NCBI GenBank assembly: GCA_003439945.1
Contig: QVRM01001983.1
Span: 150,001 to 214,000 of the forward strand
DNA length: 64,000 nucleotides
From: Dermanyssus gallinae
Taxonomy: Eukaryota > Arthropoda > Arachnida > Mesostigmata > Dermanyssidae
Reading direction: 5' to 3'
Made by a program: the position numbers and the translations under genes. Below are positions 47,311 to 57,949 of the stretch, one piece after another. Within the stretch, counting starts at the first letter, position 1, and each line of letters starts with the position of its first letter. The notes beneath the pieces were generated by a model, which was not told the origin of the DNA, did not search any database, and saw only the letters and a program-made list of their open reading frames with translations.

Positions 47311-47479
47311 CTCGACTGTCTCGACGGACGTCTTGTTGGCGCTCGCCTGCCAGATTCCTTGGGACATACTTGCCGAAGAAAGAAGCAAGCGCAAGAAAAA
47401 CGGCGACACTTCATAGACCCAAGCACGGGAGCACTCCCTGGACACATGGGCGCGTACGTGGTCCAACCCACCAGCTGGG

Positions 47480-47801
47480 GATACTAGAGGGGCGTGGAAG
47501 CCTAATCACAGACCTCATAACCTGGTATAAGCTCAAGGGAACACTTACAGATCACTTCGTGCAAGTGCTCACAGGGCATGGGCAATTCCAGTCGTACCTT
47601 TTACGGATAGGCAAGGCGAATACAGATATCTGCGTTCTCTGCACCACAGGCACACCCGACGAAGCGGCGCACACCGTAGAGGACTGCGAGGCCCTTGCGG
47701 CCTACCGCACGGGCTCCTTCTATGTCCACAAAGGTAGCCCGACTACGAACATCGTGGCCAACATGCTCCAGTCGACAACGGACTGGCACGCTGGGATTTA
47801 A
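47480..47801 (+). pseudogene. R1-like LINE ORF2 C-terminal fragment
   Basis: The forward frame encodes LTGHGQFQSYLLRIGKANTD, then ICVLCTTGTPDEAAHTVEDC. This is the TGHG..YL.R...C..C...H...C knuckle that ends R1-type ORF2 proteins. The frame ends at 47801. The same family occurs at 61.66-62.36 kb, where it reads GHGQVQAYMVRIGKSQ. Confidence 0.75.
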
Positions 47802-47929
47802 TACTTAGACGGGCTTATGCGCGAAAAATTTCTCCAGGAAGATCGCCGCAGATCGCGATTCAACACTAGGCCTCTAGTGTCCACTCCCGAGCAGGACCCA
47901 CTCCAGGACATGTATAAATGATCTAGAGT

Positions 47930-48607
47930 GACTTATCTGATAGAGTACTCAATTTAAATTACTCCGCAGTCACGGCTCGCATTGCCATACATTTGGTAGC
48001 AAATTGATCGTCATGAAATGCGCATTTGCCCGAATGCGTTCGTTTTGGGCGCTGTGAATGGTCGTAGGATTATAATTTTGAGGTTTTGGACATAAAAGCA
48101 AATAAAAAAATTATTCTGTTAAGTTGCATTCTACGTTAGCTCAACAAATGTTTTGTTGGCAATAATTTCCAAGAAATAATTTTTTTTGCAATTCTCATAT
48201 TGACTTTCATGTTTTTATATGCAGATTCTTCCATAACCGTATGTACTTATTTTAAGGTTTCGAACTCGGCAAGGAAATAATTTACCCTAATAAAAAGAAG
48301 GGACGAAAACGTCTTGTTTAGGATAATCAGATACATTTTACAAAAGTTGCTATTCTTCCCTTTTCTCCTTTATAGTTGTGCAAATCTAAGTTTCTGGGAG
48401 AACTAGGCAACGCATAAATAAATTGATCATACCGGTGTGTTTGGCGAAATGTGCATCATCTGAATGGCACCCGACGCAAGCTAGCAGAGAGCAAATAGTG
48501 AGATTATAAAGTGCCATTGAGTACTGTGGACTGAAAAGTATTTTATTTATATAATTTCTCTATGTTAGCACTTTGGAGTGGACAATTGTCTCCGCGCGAA
48601 CGTGTGA
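47930..48607. mobile_element. CAGGG-family repeat blocks, two orientations
   Basis: 47945-48110 is the reverse complement of 45560-45690 (TACTCCGCAGTCACGGCTCG). 48230-48500 runs in the same direction as 45000-45190 (ATAGTTGTGCAAATCTAAGT, ATCATACCGGTGTGTTTGGC). The two together show a repeat with internal inverted structure. Confidence 0.55.
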
Positions 48608-49351
48608 TCACGGGTTCTCTAACCCAGGGTTAGCCCAGTTTAACAATGTGCCCCGAACAGACGCTGCGTTTCCTCGTTGAATGTCGAGCGACAGCCTCTG
48701 ACGCAAGAATTCAGATGCCCTCGAGTCTCCTGTCGAAAGATTAAGGCTTTTACCGACCCGCTGAATCAGCTTGAGCGTAAGGGGGCCTGCAGCTCCCATA
48801 GTCTCGAACGCCAACGGACAAAATTCGTGCGGATAATCGACGTTTGAATATTTTCTGCATTTGTTAGCCTCAGCTAACCTGGAGGCATGACCTGCTCGGT
48901 CCGCACCTGCACCGACCATCGAAGGGGCTAATGAGTCGGTTACAGTTGCGTCCCAAACAAGCATGCGGCCACGCTCAAACGGCGTCAAAGTCAGACCGTC
49001 AGGTCTTTTTCCATCATCCCTCGAAAGACCTGGGGGCTCTAGAACGCACGGAAAGCCGGCGGACCTAAGTGCGCGGCTAAAGGTGTCATTTAAAGCGGAG
49101 TGACGCGCTCGTCGGCCTGCACTCAACGCGCATGACAGGCCATGATGGGCCAAGGCGTCCCCGAAATCACCACAACGACATCGGTGGGGCACGACTAGGT
49201 CAACACCAAGCCGCAGCCCTGCGCTTATACGCGTCGTCTCGTCGTCTAACAGGGTCCCAATTCGCGGGCAGGGTAGGGCCTGTAACCAAGCCCCAGCCCC
49301 TTGACTACTAACAGCTCGTAGCCTGGCTCTATCAGCAACAGAAGGTGCTCT
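48608..49351 (-). pseudogene. RLE-type LINE ORF, C-terminal region (about 248 codons open)
   Basis: The minus frame is open from about 49351: SVADRARLRAVSSQGAGAWL, DDETTRISAGLRLGVDL, a zinc-knuckle-like HRCRCGDFGDALAHHGLSC, then ARHSALNDTFSRALRSAGFP, LSRDDGKRPDGLTLTPF, MLVWDATVTDSLAPS, and an end with FLRQRLSLDIQRGNAASVRG. The RPDG...WDATV spacing resembles the PD-(D/E)XK core of restriction-like-endonuclease LINEs; that assignment is inference. No stops interrupt it, so it is the best-kept piece of this lineage here. The RT upstream is absent. Confidence 0.75.
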
Positions 49352-49354
49352 ATT

Positions 49355-49740
49355 AATCAGGCCTAGTGAGATTACAGAAAGTCATAAAAAGTCGATATGT
49401 TGTTATGTTTTACGTTGAAGCTTTTACATTCATAACCGTAAACATTTGCCATTACGACCAATAATGTACGCCTTGAAGACTATTCTCTGGCAATAGCAAA
49501 TTTAATGCCCATCATTTTCGTACCAAAGTGGTGCTGCATTACGTAGTTGCCAAGTAACTAAGCCTTTCCGACAGCCATAGTTGATATGTATTACGTTGAA
49601 GCCATTACGCTCAGAGCCGTAAAACTTTGTCAAGGCATTATCGCCCCCTCTTTCCTTTGGAAAAAATATTTTCTTGCCAAGTTCTACCTAAGCTTAAAAT
49701 ATGTACCTAATGTTCTGATACACCCTTGCTTAAACAGACT
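49355..49740. mobile_element. CAGGG-family repeat blocks
   Basis: AGAAAGTCATAAAAAGTCGA and CGTAAACATTTGCCATTACG match 45210-45300, and TTTTCTTGCCAAGTTCTACC matches the family's right end. Confidence 0.6.
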
Positions 49741-50100
49741 AAAATGCTAGCAAGTATGCATGCCTTCACTTTTGATATGGCGGCTATTACATAACGCAGC
49801 GCCATCACTTTGGTACGAACATTATGAGCATTCAATTTGTTTCAGTTTTCAATATGGCGCCAACTGCCCAGACGCGTTTTCTGAGTGCTCTCATAATTAT
49901 TAACGGCAAAGAGCACTGTTTTTAAGCCGTACTGATCTTACACACAACGAGTCGGATATTCACGATTATGTAACTCGAATCGTTGGTACTAGCTCGGGCG
50001 TAAAAGTAACAAAGGTTGCTGGGATTAACCAAGCATATTACATTACCTTCCATATTCTAGTCAGACAAGACACTTTTTCTGTTATATAAGACCCGGTATA
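49741..50100. other. No recognised feature
   Basis: Short AT-rich stretch before the RT relic; possibly further diverged repeat. Confidence 0.4.
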
Positions 50101-50109
50101 TGTAACAAC

Positions 50110-51828
50110 AAACTTGCTACGAACATGACCAACTTTTTAGAGCCTAAGACAATATCTCAATGTATCCTTTGGAATGTAGCAGGATTTCATTCAGTATTAG
50201 AAGGTTGTGGAGAAAACGAAAAAACGACAACCCTACTAAGCCACGATGCACAACTGCCTGACAAGGAACACGCACCTCACATAGAACCCAAATAGGATGA
50301 CTTTGCGGAAGGGGAGGTTTGAAGGGCTATACCAGCGAAAAAGAACGGAAAATCATTAGGTCCTGATAATATTTACTACGATCATCCTAAGCAGGGAATA
50401 GAGCACGTAGTCCCAAAGCTAACAGCGCTGTTTCGAACATGGACCCATCCCCGAGCAATGGCGCCGAAGCTACCTGCAACCAAATTACAAAAGCAGAGGC
50501 CACGCCACAGATCCAGCAAGCTACAGCGGGATAGCATTGACTAGCGTAGTCTACAAACTATTACCCGACTATATAGCGAACGCAAAAACTTAATACCTGC
50601 GGAACAGAATGGGTTCTTAGAAGGTCGCTCAACTGAACGGCTCTCAGGGAAGTTCGTTGTCACGTGCGGGAACGTTTTAACGACGGGCAGATGACCTACG
50701 CAGCGTTTGTTGACTTCAAAACCGCTTGTATAGTGTACCTAGAGACTGCCTCCTGAAAGTTATGCGACTTCATTTTGGCATCAAATGTCGAATGTTCAAC
50801 CTAATGAGAAGCATTCTCACTGCAAACTATATCACAATCAGAAATGGGCCTCACTGTATTGCGCAAGAGGTTAAACAGACCACTGGGTTAGCACAAGGCG
50901 ACACGGCAAGCCCTTTCTTATTCATCCTCTATGTCACAGGGTTAAGCCAAACACATCGAAATGCTAAAGCCCCGCATATATTCTACGCTGACGATCTTAT
51001 TATAATGGCCAAGCCATGACCACACCTACAGTTTTGCCTAAATGAAATGAGCTAATGGTGCGCACAGTATAAGCTGACAATGAATGAATTCAATACAAAT
51101 ATTCTTCGATTTTCCCGAGAATCCCTTCAGCCAGTCATGACTTTATTATCAGGATCAATAACCAAAATATTGAATTAGTAAGTTAATTCAGCTATTGACC
51201 CCCGGCCTATCTTTTCAATTCACATAGAGAACAAGCGTGCAAAAACAATATCAGTCATCACTCTACTCGGAGATCTTACGCAGAAAAAACACCGAGTGAC
51301 ACTAAGGCTGGAATGAACCTTTTAAAATTATAATACTATTCGATAAAAATAGCTCTGATTATAACTTACTGCCTTTGGGCCATTGCATCAAACTTAAACT
51401 TAGACAACATGAACGACATAGACAAAATAAAAGCCTATTTTGTGAAGTATATGTTCGGACTGCTGCGTAATGCATTACAACATTACATGGCGCTGGAACT
51501 ATGCTAAGAGCGAACCTTTGTGGAAGACCCTATCCTAGACAAATACGATTTCAGAGCGCTGGTCGTAGAGCAATATTGCGTCTACAGAGAAACGCGTAAT
51601 TTGAACTTTGCCATAAAGAGGTTTACCGACGGTCCTGCGGTCACGACAGACCGTTGGGAACAGGGAATGCAAGCAAACAGACACGTACTCTGCAGACTTA
51701 CCTGGCATGGCTACGACCAATATATATGCCTGAAAAAGTATTGCTTTAAAATTGAAGACTATGTATATAAAGGTTGTGGCACGTGTAATATTGACCGATA
51801 CCACATACTGCAATGCAAGGAAATATAA
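50110..51828 (+). pseudogene. LINE ORF2 relic with RT palm and C-terminal zinc knuckle
   Basis: Broken but ordered blocks: AIPAKKNGKSLGPDNIYYDH (near 50325-50385), NLIPAEQNGFLEGRSTERL (about 50587-50643), then an open frame 50726-51019 with FGIKCRMFNLMRSIL, TTGLAQGDTASPFLFILYV (motif B) and FYADDLIIMA (motif C, both Asp present). After decayed sequence the frame 51520-51828 ends with LTWHGYDQYICLK and a CGTCNIDRYHILQC knuckle. Many stops occur upstream. It differs from the R1-like and RLE families in this window. Confidence 0.75.
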
Positions 51829-51889
51829 GCTGATTTGTTGCATGCAGTAGTGAAAGATGTTATCAGCTGACATGAATTCCAGGTAATAT

Positions 51890-52179
51890 CTACCGATTTC
51901 TGGTGAAATAAACTTGTATATAAATAAAAATAAATTACCGGGGAATAGTATTTTGGGTGCACATGTTTGGTCGTAATGGTAAAATTTAACGGCTCGGAAC
52001 GTGAAAAAATCAACGTGAGACATAAAAACATATCGACTGTTTATGACTTCCCTTAATTTGCCTTTTGCTAGCTTGCGTCGGGTGTCATTTAGAGTATGCA
52101 TAATTTTCCGCCAAACGCATCGGCATGATCGGTTCCTTCGTGCATCGCAATTTTGCACAACTATATATAAATATATATA
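51890..52179 (-). mobile_element. CAGGG-family repeat, partial reversed copy
   Basis: It contains the reverse complements of blocks at 45090-45300 (CATAAAAACATATCGACTGT, TTTTGCTAGCTTGCGTCGGG, GGCATGATCGGTTCC) and directly adjoins the short copy at 52180. Confidence 0.55.
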
Positions 52180-52825
52180 CAGGGTGTGACAGGAAGGTTT
52201 TTAAAGCGATGCATAAAATTGTAGGGCTCGTTAAAGCAAAGATTTTTTCCAATAAAACATGGTCTCTAAGGCGTCTTGTTTCGGAGTGAGAGTGAAATTA
52301 CTACAATTTGTGACAATGGTGTTTTTGTCCGACATAGAAGCACAAAATGTGCTGTTGCGAGACAACCAGTCCTCCTAGAGAATAAAATTCTGCTCCATCT
52401 ATTCGTGATAAAATTCTGCTCCATCTGAAGAATATGCAAGGCCGGTCAGAAGACGCGACACGGTCGCTTAGAAAAGAATTCGCCAAAAATGTTGTTCTTT
52501 ATTAGCGTTCACGCCAAATACTTCAAAATCATAACTCTACAACCACTTTTTTTGTTCGCCACGCAAGCTAGTGAAGTATTCGTCCATTGCACAGAATTTT
52601 CTGACGAACACGCCGGTATACTCGGCGTTTCTTCGTGCGTTCACTGGTTCTCCCGCAAACATAGATTTCGCACAACTATGTAGGAGAAATAAGGCAGAAT
52701 AACTACTTTTAGAAATTTCACTCTCTCTCCTAAGCAAGACGTTCCCGCGCCCTCTGGGAAAAATTTTTTTCGTGCCAAGTTCTACCAAACCTCAAAATAA
52801 GTACATAATGATATGAATGGCCCTG
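52180..52825. mobile_element. CAGGG-ended non-autonomous element, complete-looking copy (646 bp)
   Basis: It starts TATACAGGGTGTGACAGG and ends GAATGGCCCTGTATA, so both ends are CAGGG in inverted orientation next to TATA. No ORF of note lies inside. TA-flanked short inverted ends suggest a Tc1/mariner-type MITE, but the inverted match is only about 5-8 bp. Confidence 0.6.
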
Positions 52826-52969
52826 TATATGTCTAAGGATCGATGTCAAAGGAAACAATATTTTCTCGGAGGCCCAATACGGGTCCAGAAAGCGCAGATC
52901 CGTCCTAACGGCTTATTATATTAAAAACAAATTAATATTACGGCTATACCCAAGGTGGTATCTAAAGCC

Positions 52970-53340
52970 AAAGCAAATAGCTCAACCACGGTAAAGACCA
53001 GATACCTGTCCTTGACTGTTCTGTTGGAGGTCAACAACGCTGTTAACAGTCTCTTGTGGAAAACATTAATAACGCACTCAGACGAATGAAGGGCCCATTC
53101 TATTTAATTAGGCTGACCTCAGATTGTCTGGATTGCCGCGCAGTGCGGTGCGAGGGCAAGGAGTATCCCAGGACATCGGGGGTTTGCTTCTCTGGAACCT
53201 AGCATACGATGGAGTGCTTGGACTCGAAACCCTTCGTCCTGAAGCTGAACTCATTGCGCACACTGATGACCTCGCGGTTACAGTAAGAGCCAGATTGGCA
53301 TTTGTCACAGCTCCTGTCAGTCGTCCGTAGCACAAGTAAA
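52970..53340 (+). pseudogene. R1-like RT palm fragment
   Basis: VLLEVNNAVNSLLWKTL corresponds to motif A (LDVRNAFNSA.W). Motifs B and C follow with GLLLWNLAYDGVLGLE and AHTDDLAVTVRAR (53150-53310), where R1 elements have GPLLWNLMYDGVL and FADDLALVV. The catalytic DD pair is kept but frames shift between motifs. Confidence 0.7.
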
Positions 53341-53508
53341 TGAATATTTGGGCTGATAGAGTGTGAAGCTTAGGGGGGTGTTTAGCGGGAATGGGAGTCG
53401 ACGAAACAAAACATAGCCGGCGGGGCCAAGTTCCACACAGCGCTGGTAGGCTGCCAAGCCGGGCCCGTTGCAACAGTGCGTATATGCATTCACCGTCCCC
53501 AAGAAAAA

Positions 53509-53513
<5 letters not shown>

Positions 53514-53592
<79 letters not shown>
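53514..53592. repeat. (TA)n microsatellite, 79 bp
   Basis: About 39 uninterrupted TA units. Confidence 0.95.
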
Positions 53593-53596
<4 letters not shown>

Positions 53597-53766
53597 CTTC
53601 AATAAGGCCAGGGACAAAAATGCATAATGCACGCCGTTTGGTCTGGGTAGTGTGGGACTCTCACCCCCGTAAAGAAAACCTGTTGATCCCCTAACCTACA
53701 TGACCAGAGTATTTGTCGTATTACTTCAGTGCATGTAGGGAGCGGCTAGTCTGGCTAAGATGTTTT

Positions 53767-53946
53767 CGTAAGGCAATTGCCCGTGTACGGTTTATTCATG
53801 TCATGGCTAATTTTAATCCACTCCGGCATTTACCTTGGCTAAATTGGAAACCATACAAGCCAATTTAAGAGTGGCCGGTCTGGGTCTTGAACCCAGTCCT
53901 CCCGAATGCAAGGCACAGGCTTTGCCACTAAGCCATCTTGCTCGGT
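53767..53946 (-). repeat. tRNA-derived SINE, family A, copy 2
   Basis: Nearly identical to 9442-9623, with B box GGTTCAAGACC and A-box-like TGGCTTAGTGGC on the minus strand. Confidence 0.85.
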
Positions 53947-53954
53947 CTTTCAGT

Positions 53955-54940
53955 CTTAAGTCTGCTGGAGGCGCTCTATGCGTTGCCGCCTCTCTTCCGT
54001 CATCTTTGTCTTTGCTCTCGTAGCGATCTCCACAGAGTCCCCGTCCCCGCTTCTTTTCGAACTAAGCATCTCTAAGAGTAGATCTCTTGTCGTACTGCTC
54101 TGCACGTCTAGTCGTGGGCGGGCCGCCTGCCTTGTGATCTCGAGAGCACTGCAGGCGCAAAGCGTGTGATCCACGTCATCGGTCTCGCCGGCGTTGCCAG
54201 AAACTACGAACTACCTAACCCAAGTTGAAAACTTGGGTTAGGTAGTTCGTAGTTTCTGCATACTCGCATCGGTACCATTTCATGAGATCTGAAATTATTG
54301 GCCTTGTCCACGATCCTGGTGCCGTTCGTTTCGCTCCAGTCCACTTGACCTCCCAACTCTCCAGAGTCTCTTTAGTGTCTGGTCCCGGTATAAGAGAATA
54401 TTCTCTTCGTTTTAGCTAAGGTATCATGCGGGCATTTACCAGTACAGTGCAGTATGGACACCGTCCTAGACGCTCTAGTGACCCTAATGGCCAGCACTCT
54501 CTGCGCCTTGCTTAGCTTTTTCTTATTCTTTCTGGTTCTCAGTGCAGTTGGTACCCACACGGATGACCCGCAGAGCAAAATATAATCAGTCACTGATGCT
54601 ACAACCAACGACGCGTCTTTCTAGGCCGTTTTTCTCTTTAGCATTAACCTGGTCAGCTTGCGTGCCACTTGATGCGTTTTGGCCGTTACATACTCAATAT
54701 GGGCTGTACAGCTCAAGTTTCCGTCAAGCATTACACCCAGGTATTTGGCCCGCATGTTTATCTGGATCATGTGACCGTCCACACGGATATCCAATTCCCG
54801 GCAGTGCTTTTTTCCAGTAAAAAAGAGCCCCTCGTTCTTTTCCGGCGCTAACATTAGGTGGTAGGACGTCACCCACGGATTGACTCTCTCTAAGGCGTCG
54901 TGTGCTCGGTCCTCAAACAGCTTCGCGTCCTCTGCAGTAA
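53955..54940 (-). pseudogene. R1-like LINE ORF2 C-terminal half with a palindrome inserted
   Basis: From 54940 downward: SYHLMLAPEKNEGLFFTGKK, DIRVDGHMI, MRAKYLGVMLDGNLSCTAHI, ARKLTRLM (RT thumb side), then VVASVTDYILLCGSSVWVP and LSKAQRVLAIRVTRASRTVS. After a break it ends with GETDDVDHTLCACSALEITR and LLLEMLSSKRSGD. These match the post-palm part of R1-clade proteins. Stops and frame changes are present. A perfect palindrome at 54199-54257 replaces the start of the zinc knuckle. Confidence 0.75.
54199..54257. repeat. Perfect palindrome, 28-bp arms, 3-bp loop
   Basis: The arm at 54199-54226 (AGAAACTACGAACTACCTAA then CCCAAGTT) is the exact reverse complement of 54230-54257. The loop is GAA. 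Confidence 0.97.
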
Positions 54941-54949
54941 TTAAGATTG

Positions 54950-55176
54950 AAAAAAACTGCCAGCAAGTTTATGCCGACAACTTGAAAATCCTGGGTGATA
55001 TAAAAGCACTCAGAATCATGATCAACTTCATAGCATGGTTGTTGGCAAACAAAACGCAGATTTTATTTTTAGGCGACACACCTTGGTTTGGAGATCAAAT
55101 GAACACCATGTTTTCCGACCTTATGCTGCGCCCATTTATAGTACGAAGTCCCCTGCTCTGTAAGTGCGTTCTTTAA
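54950..55176 (+). pseudogene. Possible RT fragment (YADN motif)
   Basis: The forward frame reads QQVYADNLKILGDIKALRIM then KTQILFLGDTPWFGDQ. The first part resembles RT motif C, and LFLG could be the following strand. No other motif supports it and the match is short. Confidence 0.3.
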
Positions 55177-57592
55177 ACGTATTGTCCTACGACTAATCAT
55201 CACTTTTCCTTAAGAAAAAAAATTAAATTAATGGTGTTCCTAAAATAAGGTCTCCTAGAGTGCGTTGCAAAATAATGCAACATTGTTTTAGACACAATTT
55301 TATTGCCATCGGGGGGACTTTGCTGCAGTCATAGTCCTCTGCGCACGTTCAAGAGACTCTCCAGTAACTCCACATTCAACAATTCTTTCAACACTCGACC
55401 AAACAACTTACAAATCCAAGTGACATTTCAACTAACTGAAATTGCTATGGTGGATATTGTCAACGACATCTTGTCTTAAATAAAGCACTTTTGAAAATAA
55501 AGAAAACTGTTTTATATTTTAATAGCTTTATTTTAGATGTTACCTAAAGTATAGCTTATTTACAATCATCGGACTCAGAGTCTACTTCCGTTTCCGGATC
55601 CTCAATCTTGGACTCCAGCGCACTTCGAAACACGTCCTCACCATACCTTCATTATGGCCACGAATACAACACCCACATCCCCAAGTCAAGAAAAATGCCA
55701 AAGTTCCAAACACACAGAGTTTCACATCCACATGACCTCAAGAGCTACTGGGCAATCGTTTTGTTTTATCACAGTGTAAATCGAATCGCATACTTGGAAG
55801 TTACTTGGGGTACTATAGAATGAAGACCTGAGGCGAGCTAGACTACATACATACGGCATCAAATCTCACTAAAATAAAAAGAAATCATCGCAAATAAAGG
55901 AATATATTTGTACGGCTTGCTCGCGTTGATCTTTGTGATATTGCCAGCTCTCAGTTAATACAGTCCCGTGTATACACAGAACCACAGCTGTTCGCATTTC
56001 GTCTACAAAGCGAGTAATTTCCCGTGGGAAATCATGGTGATGTCCTAAATTGTTTCTTCACTTCTTTGGCGGAATATATCCGTCGGTTATACGCCTCCGC
56101 TTCCTTCATACTGAAACGCCCACGGTTTGCCATTAGTGCAGTTTATGCTACCTGTTCAGCTTGTGTTCGCAAAGCAGTTTTCGGTATAATAATAGCAATA
56201 ATAACAATAATAGCAATAATAAGAATATTAATATTAATCTCGTTCGTTGGCCAACGTGCAACGGTTTGACAAACAAATCTCAGCTCGACAAACCGACAAG
56301 ATAACGATGAACACACCGTTTGCCACCGAGAGACGAAATGATGGCCATAGCAGCAGAAGATCGAAGACGCACATTCGATCCTCGAAGGCTGCATAGCATG
56401 AACACACCGTCGAACAACATTTGGGGGCGAGATCTGACTGATGAAAATCGATCACAAAACATTTACAGTATCGTCGACCACGTCGGTCGGTGGTGGTAAC
56501 TTCCTTGCTCTGACTAGGTCGCAGTGTGTGTGTGTGTTTGCGGAAACGACCATCGTGCAGAAGTCGTTACGTATCTAATGTATGTGAGCGTGTCTGAGTC
56601 GTCAAGGAAATCGCCCGGCGCGGCACCGTCAAGCATCGTGAGGTATCTCCTGTGATCGCGGCCACCCGCGGCTATGGTATGGCATACATTCATTATTCAC
56701 ACCAAAGCACATACAGCCGGCACTCAGCATAGCGACATAGAAGGATCCCGTTAGTTGTTCCGTCGCTCGGCTTGTGCGGCTTCGGCTGCGGCTACGGCCG
56801 CTGCTGCTGCTGATGAGGGAGGCTGATGAAGCTGGTACCAATCTTCTCCACCGAGCCACTGAGGCCCTCCGAGATTATTCAGCCCAACATTCGGCCATTT
56901 ATTAGGTCGGTGGCACGCGGTGAAATCGCGCAGCGCCGAGCGCCAGCCAGGAGAATAGAGAGAGGAAGAGACTACGAGAGAGAGAGAGAGAGAGAGAACT
57001 GAATGTACACACGTGCGTATGAACGACAGAGAGAGACAGAGAGAAGCAGAGTGGGAGAACGGAACAAGGAAAAATGCCGAATCAAATCAGAAAGACAAGT
57101 CGAGAAAAGTCGCAGGAAAGCCAGATAAACGAGGAGAGAGGAGAATATAGAACGGGAGAGGAAAGAGAGGAAGGAAAGGACAAAAGAGAGCGTAAAAGAT
57201 AAAATCAGGGAGAGAGAGAGAGAGAATTAGGGGGGCGTGGTAGAGCAGGGAAGAAGACAAGGAAGCAGCGGTAACCACTAAACATATTACTGCCAGCTCA
57301 GTAGCAGAACCAGCGGCAAGTGCCACTCCAGTCGTAGTAGTAGGAGTAGTAATAGGAATAGTAGGAGTAGCAGCAGTAGAAGTGATAATAGTAATAATAC
57401 CAATGCTAGCTGGACTATGGGCCGCTGCTAACGCTGCCCCGTTAAGAGGCGCTACGGCTCTGTCGCGCACCGTCAGACAGACCTATACATAAATCGCTAT
57501 CTGTTGCATTATAAACGACGTAGTTCGCTGGCCAAGCCGCACTCGCGCTGGCTCGCAAGAGCTAGGCCTAAACGTCGAACGCTCGACATATA

Positions 57593-57644
<52 letters not shown>

Positions 57645-57869
57645 CTATTCTGTGTGCATATTAGTGACGAGACGGTATCGCATGATTTTTTTAAACATCT
57701 GTGTTCTTTTTTTTGTTGCGTTTTGTCTTTCGGTTCGATCCTAGTTGAACCCCTTAAAAAAGGGGATAATTTGAACGTTAAAATTCAATTCGGTATTAAC
57801 CCTATTTGTCTATAAGGAGAACTTAGCTGTGAGGGTAGGCGGTTCTTCCGAACCTAAAGCCACTGAGCA
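55177..57869. other. No supported gene; simple repeats
   Basis: It contains ATA-rich repeats at 56186-56235, GA-rich tracts at 56974-56998 and 57212-57226, and (TA)n at 57588-57645. A minus-strand frame near 55640-55560 ends LESKIEDPETEVDSESDDCK, an acidic C-terminus that might belong to a transposon protein, but nothing upstream supports it. Confidence 0.35.
57588..57645. repeat. (TA)n microsatellite with G interruptions
   Basis: TA array with two TGTA interruptions. Confidence 0.92.
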
Positions 57870-57949
57870 TTTATGTGGGATTGTATGGGGTCGTCTCATG
57901 TAGACTTCTGAGCTACAGGTGGATGTCTCCGCTTAGCCTTATTGTCCAC

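Larger units (their letters stand above)
47123..47925 (+). mobile_element. TSD-bounded composite of antisense SINE C and LINE 3' part
   Basis: CATGTATAAATGATCTA occurs at 47123-47139 and again at 47909-47925, a 17-bp direct repeat. Between them lie a minus-strand family C SINE and a plus-strand R1-like LINE end. Such a repeat is the expected target-site duplication of LINE-mediated insertion. Confidence 0.7.

Noticed and set aside
53108..53632. 174-codon minus-strand frame partly over a TA array
   Set aside because: It is antisense to an R1-like RT fragment and its first third is TA-array Tyr-Ile repeat.
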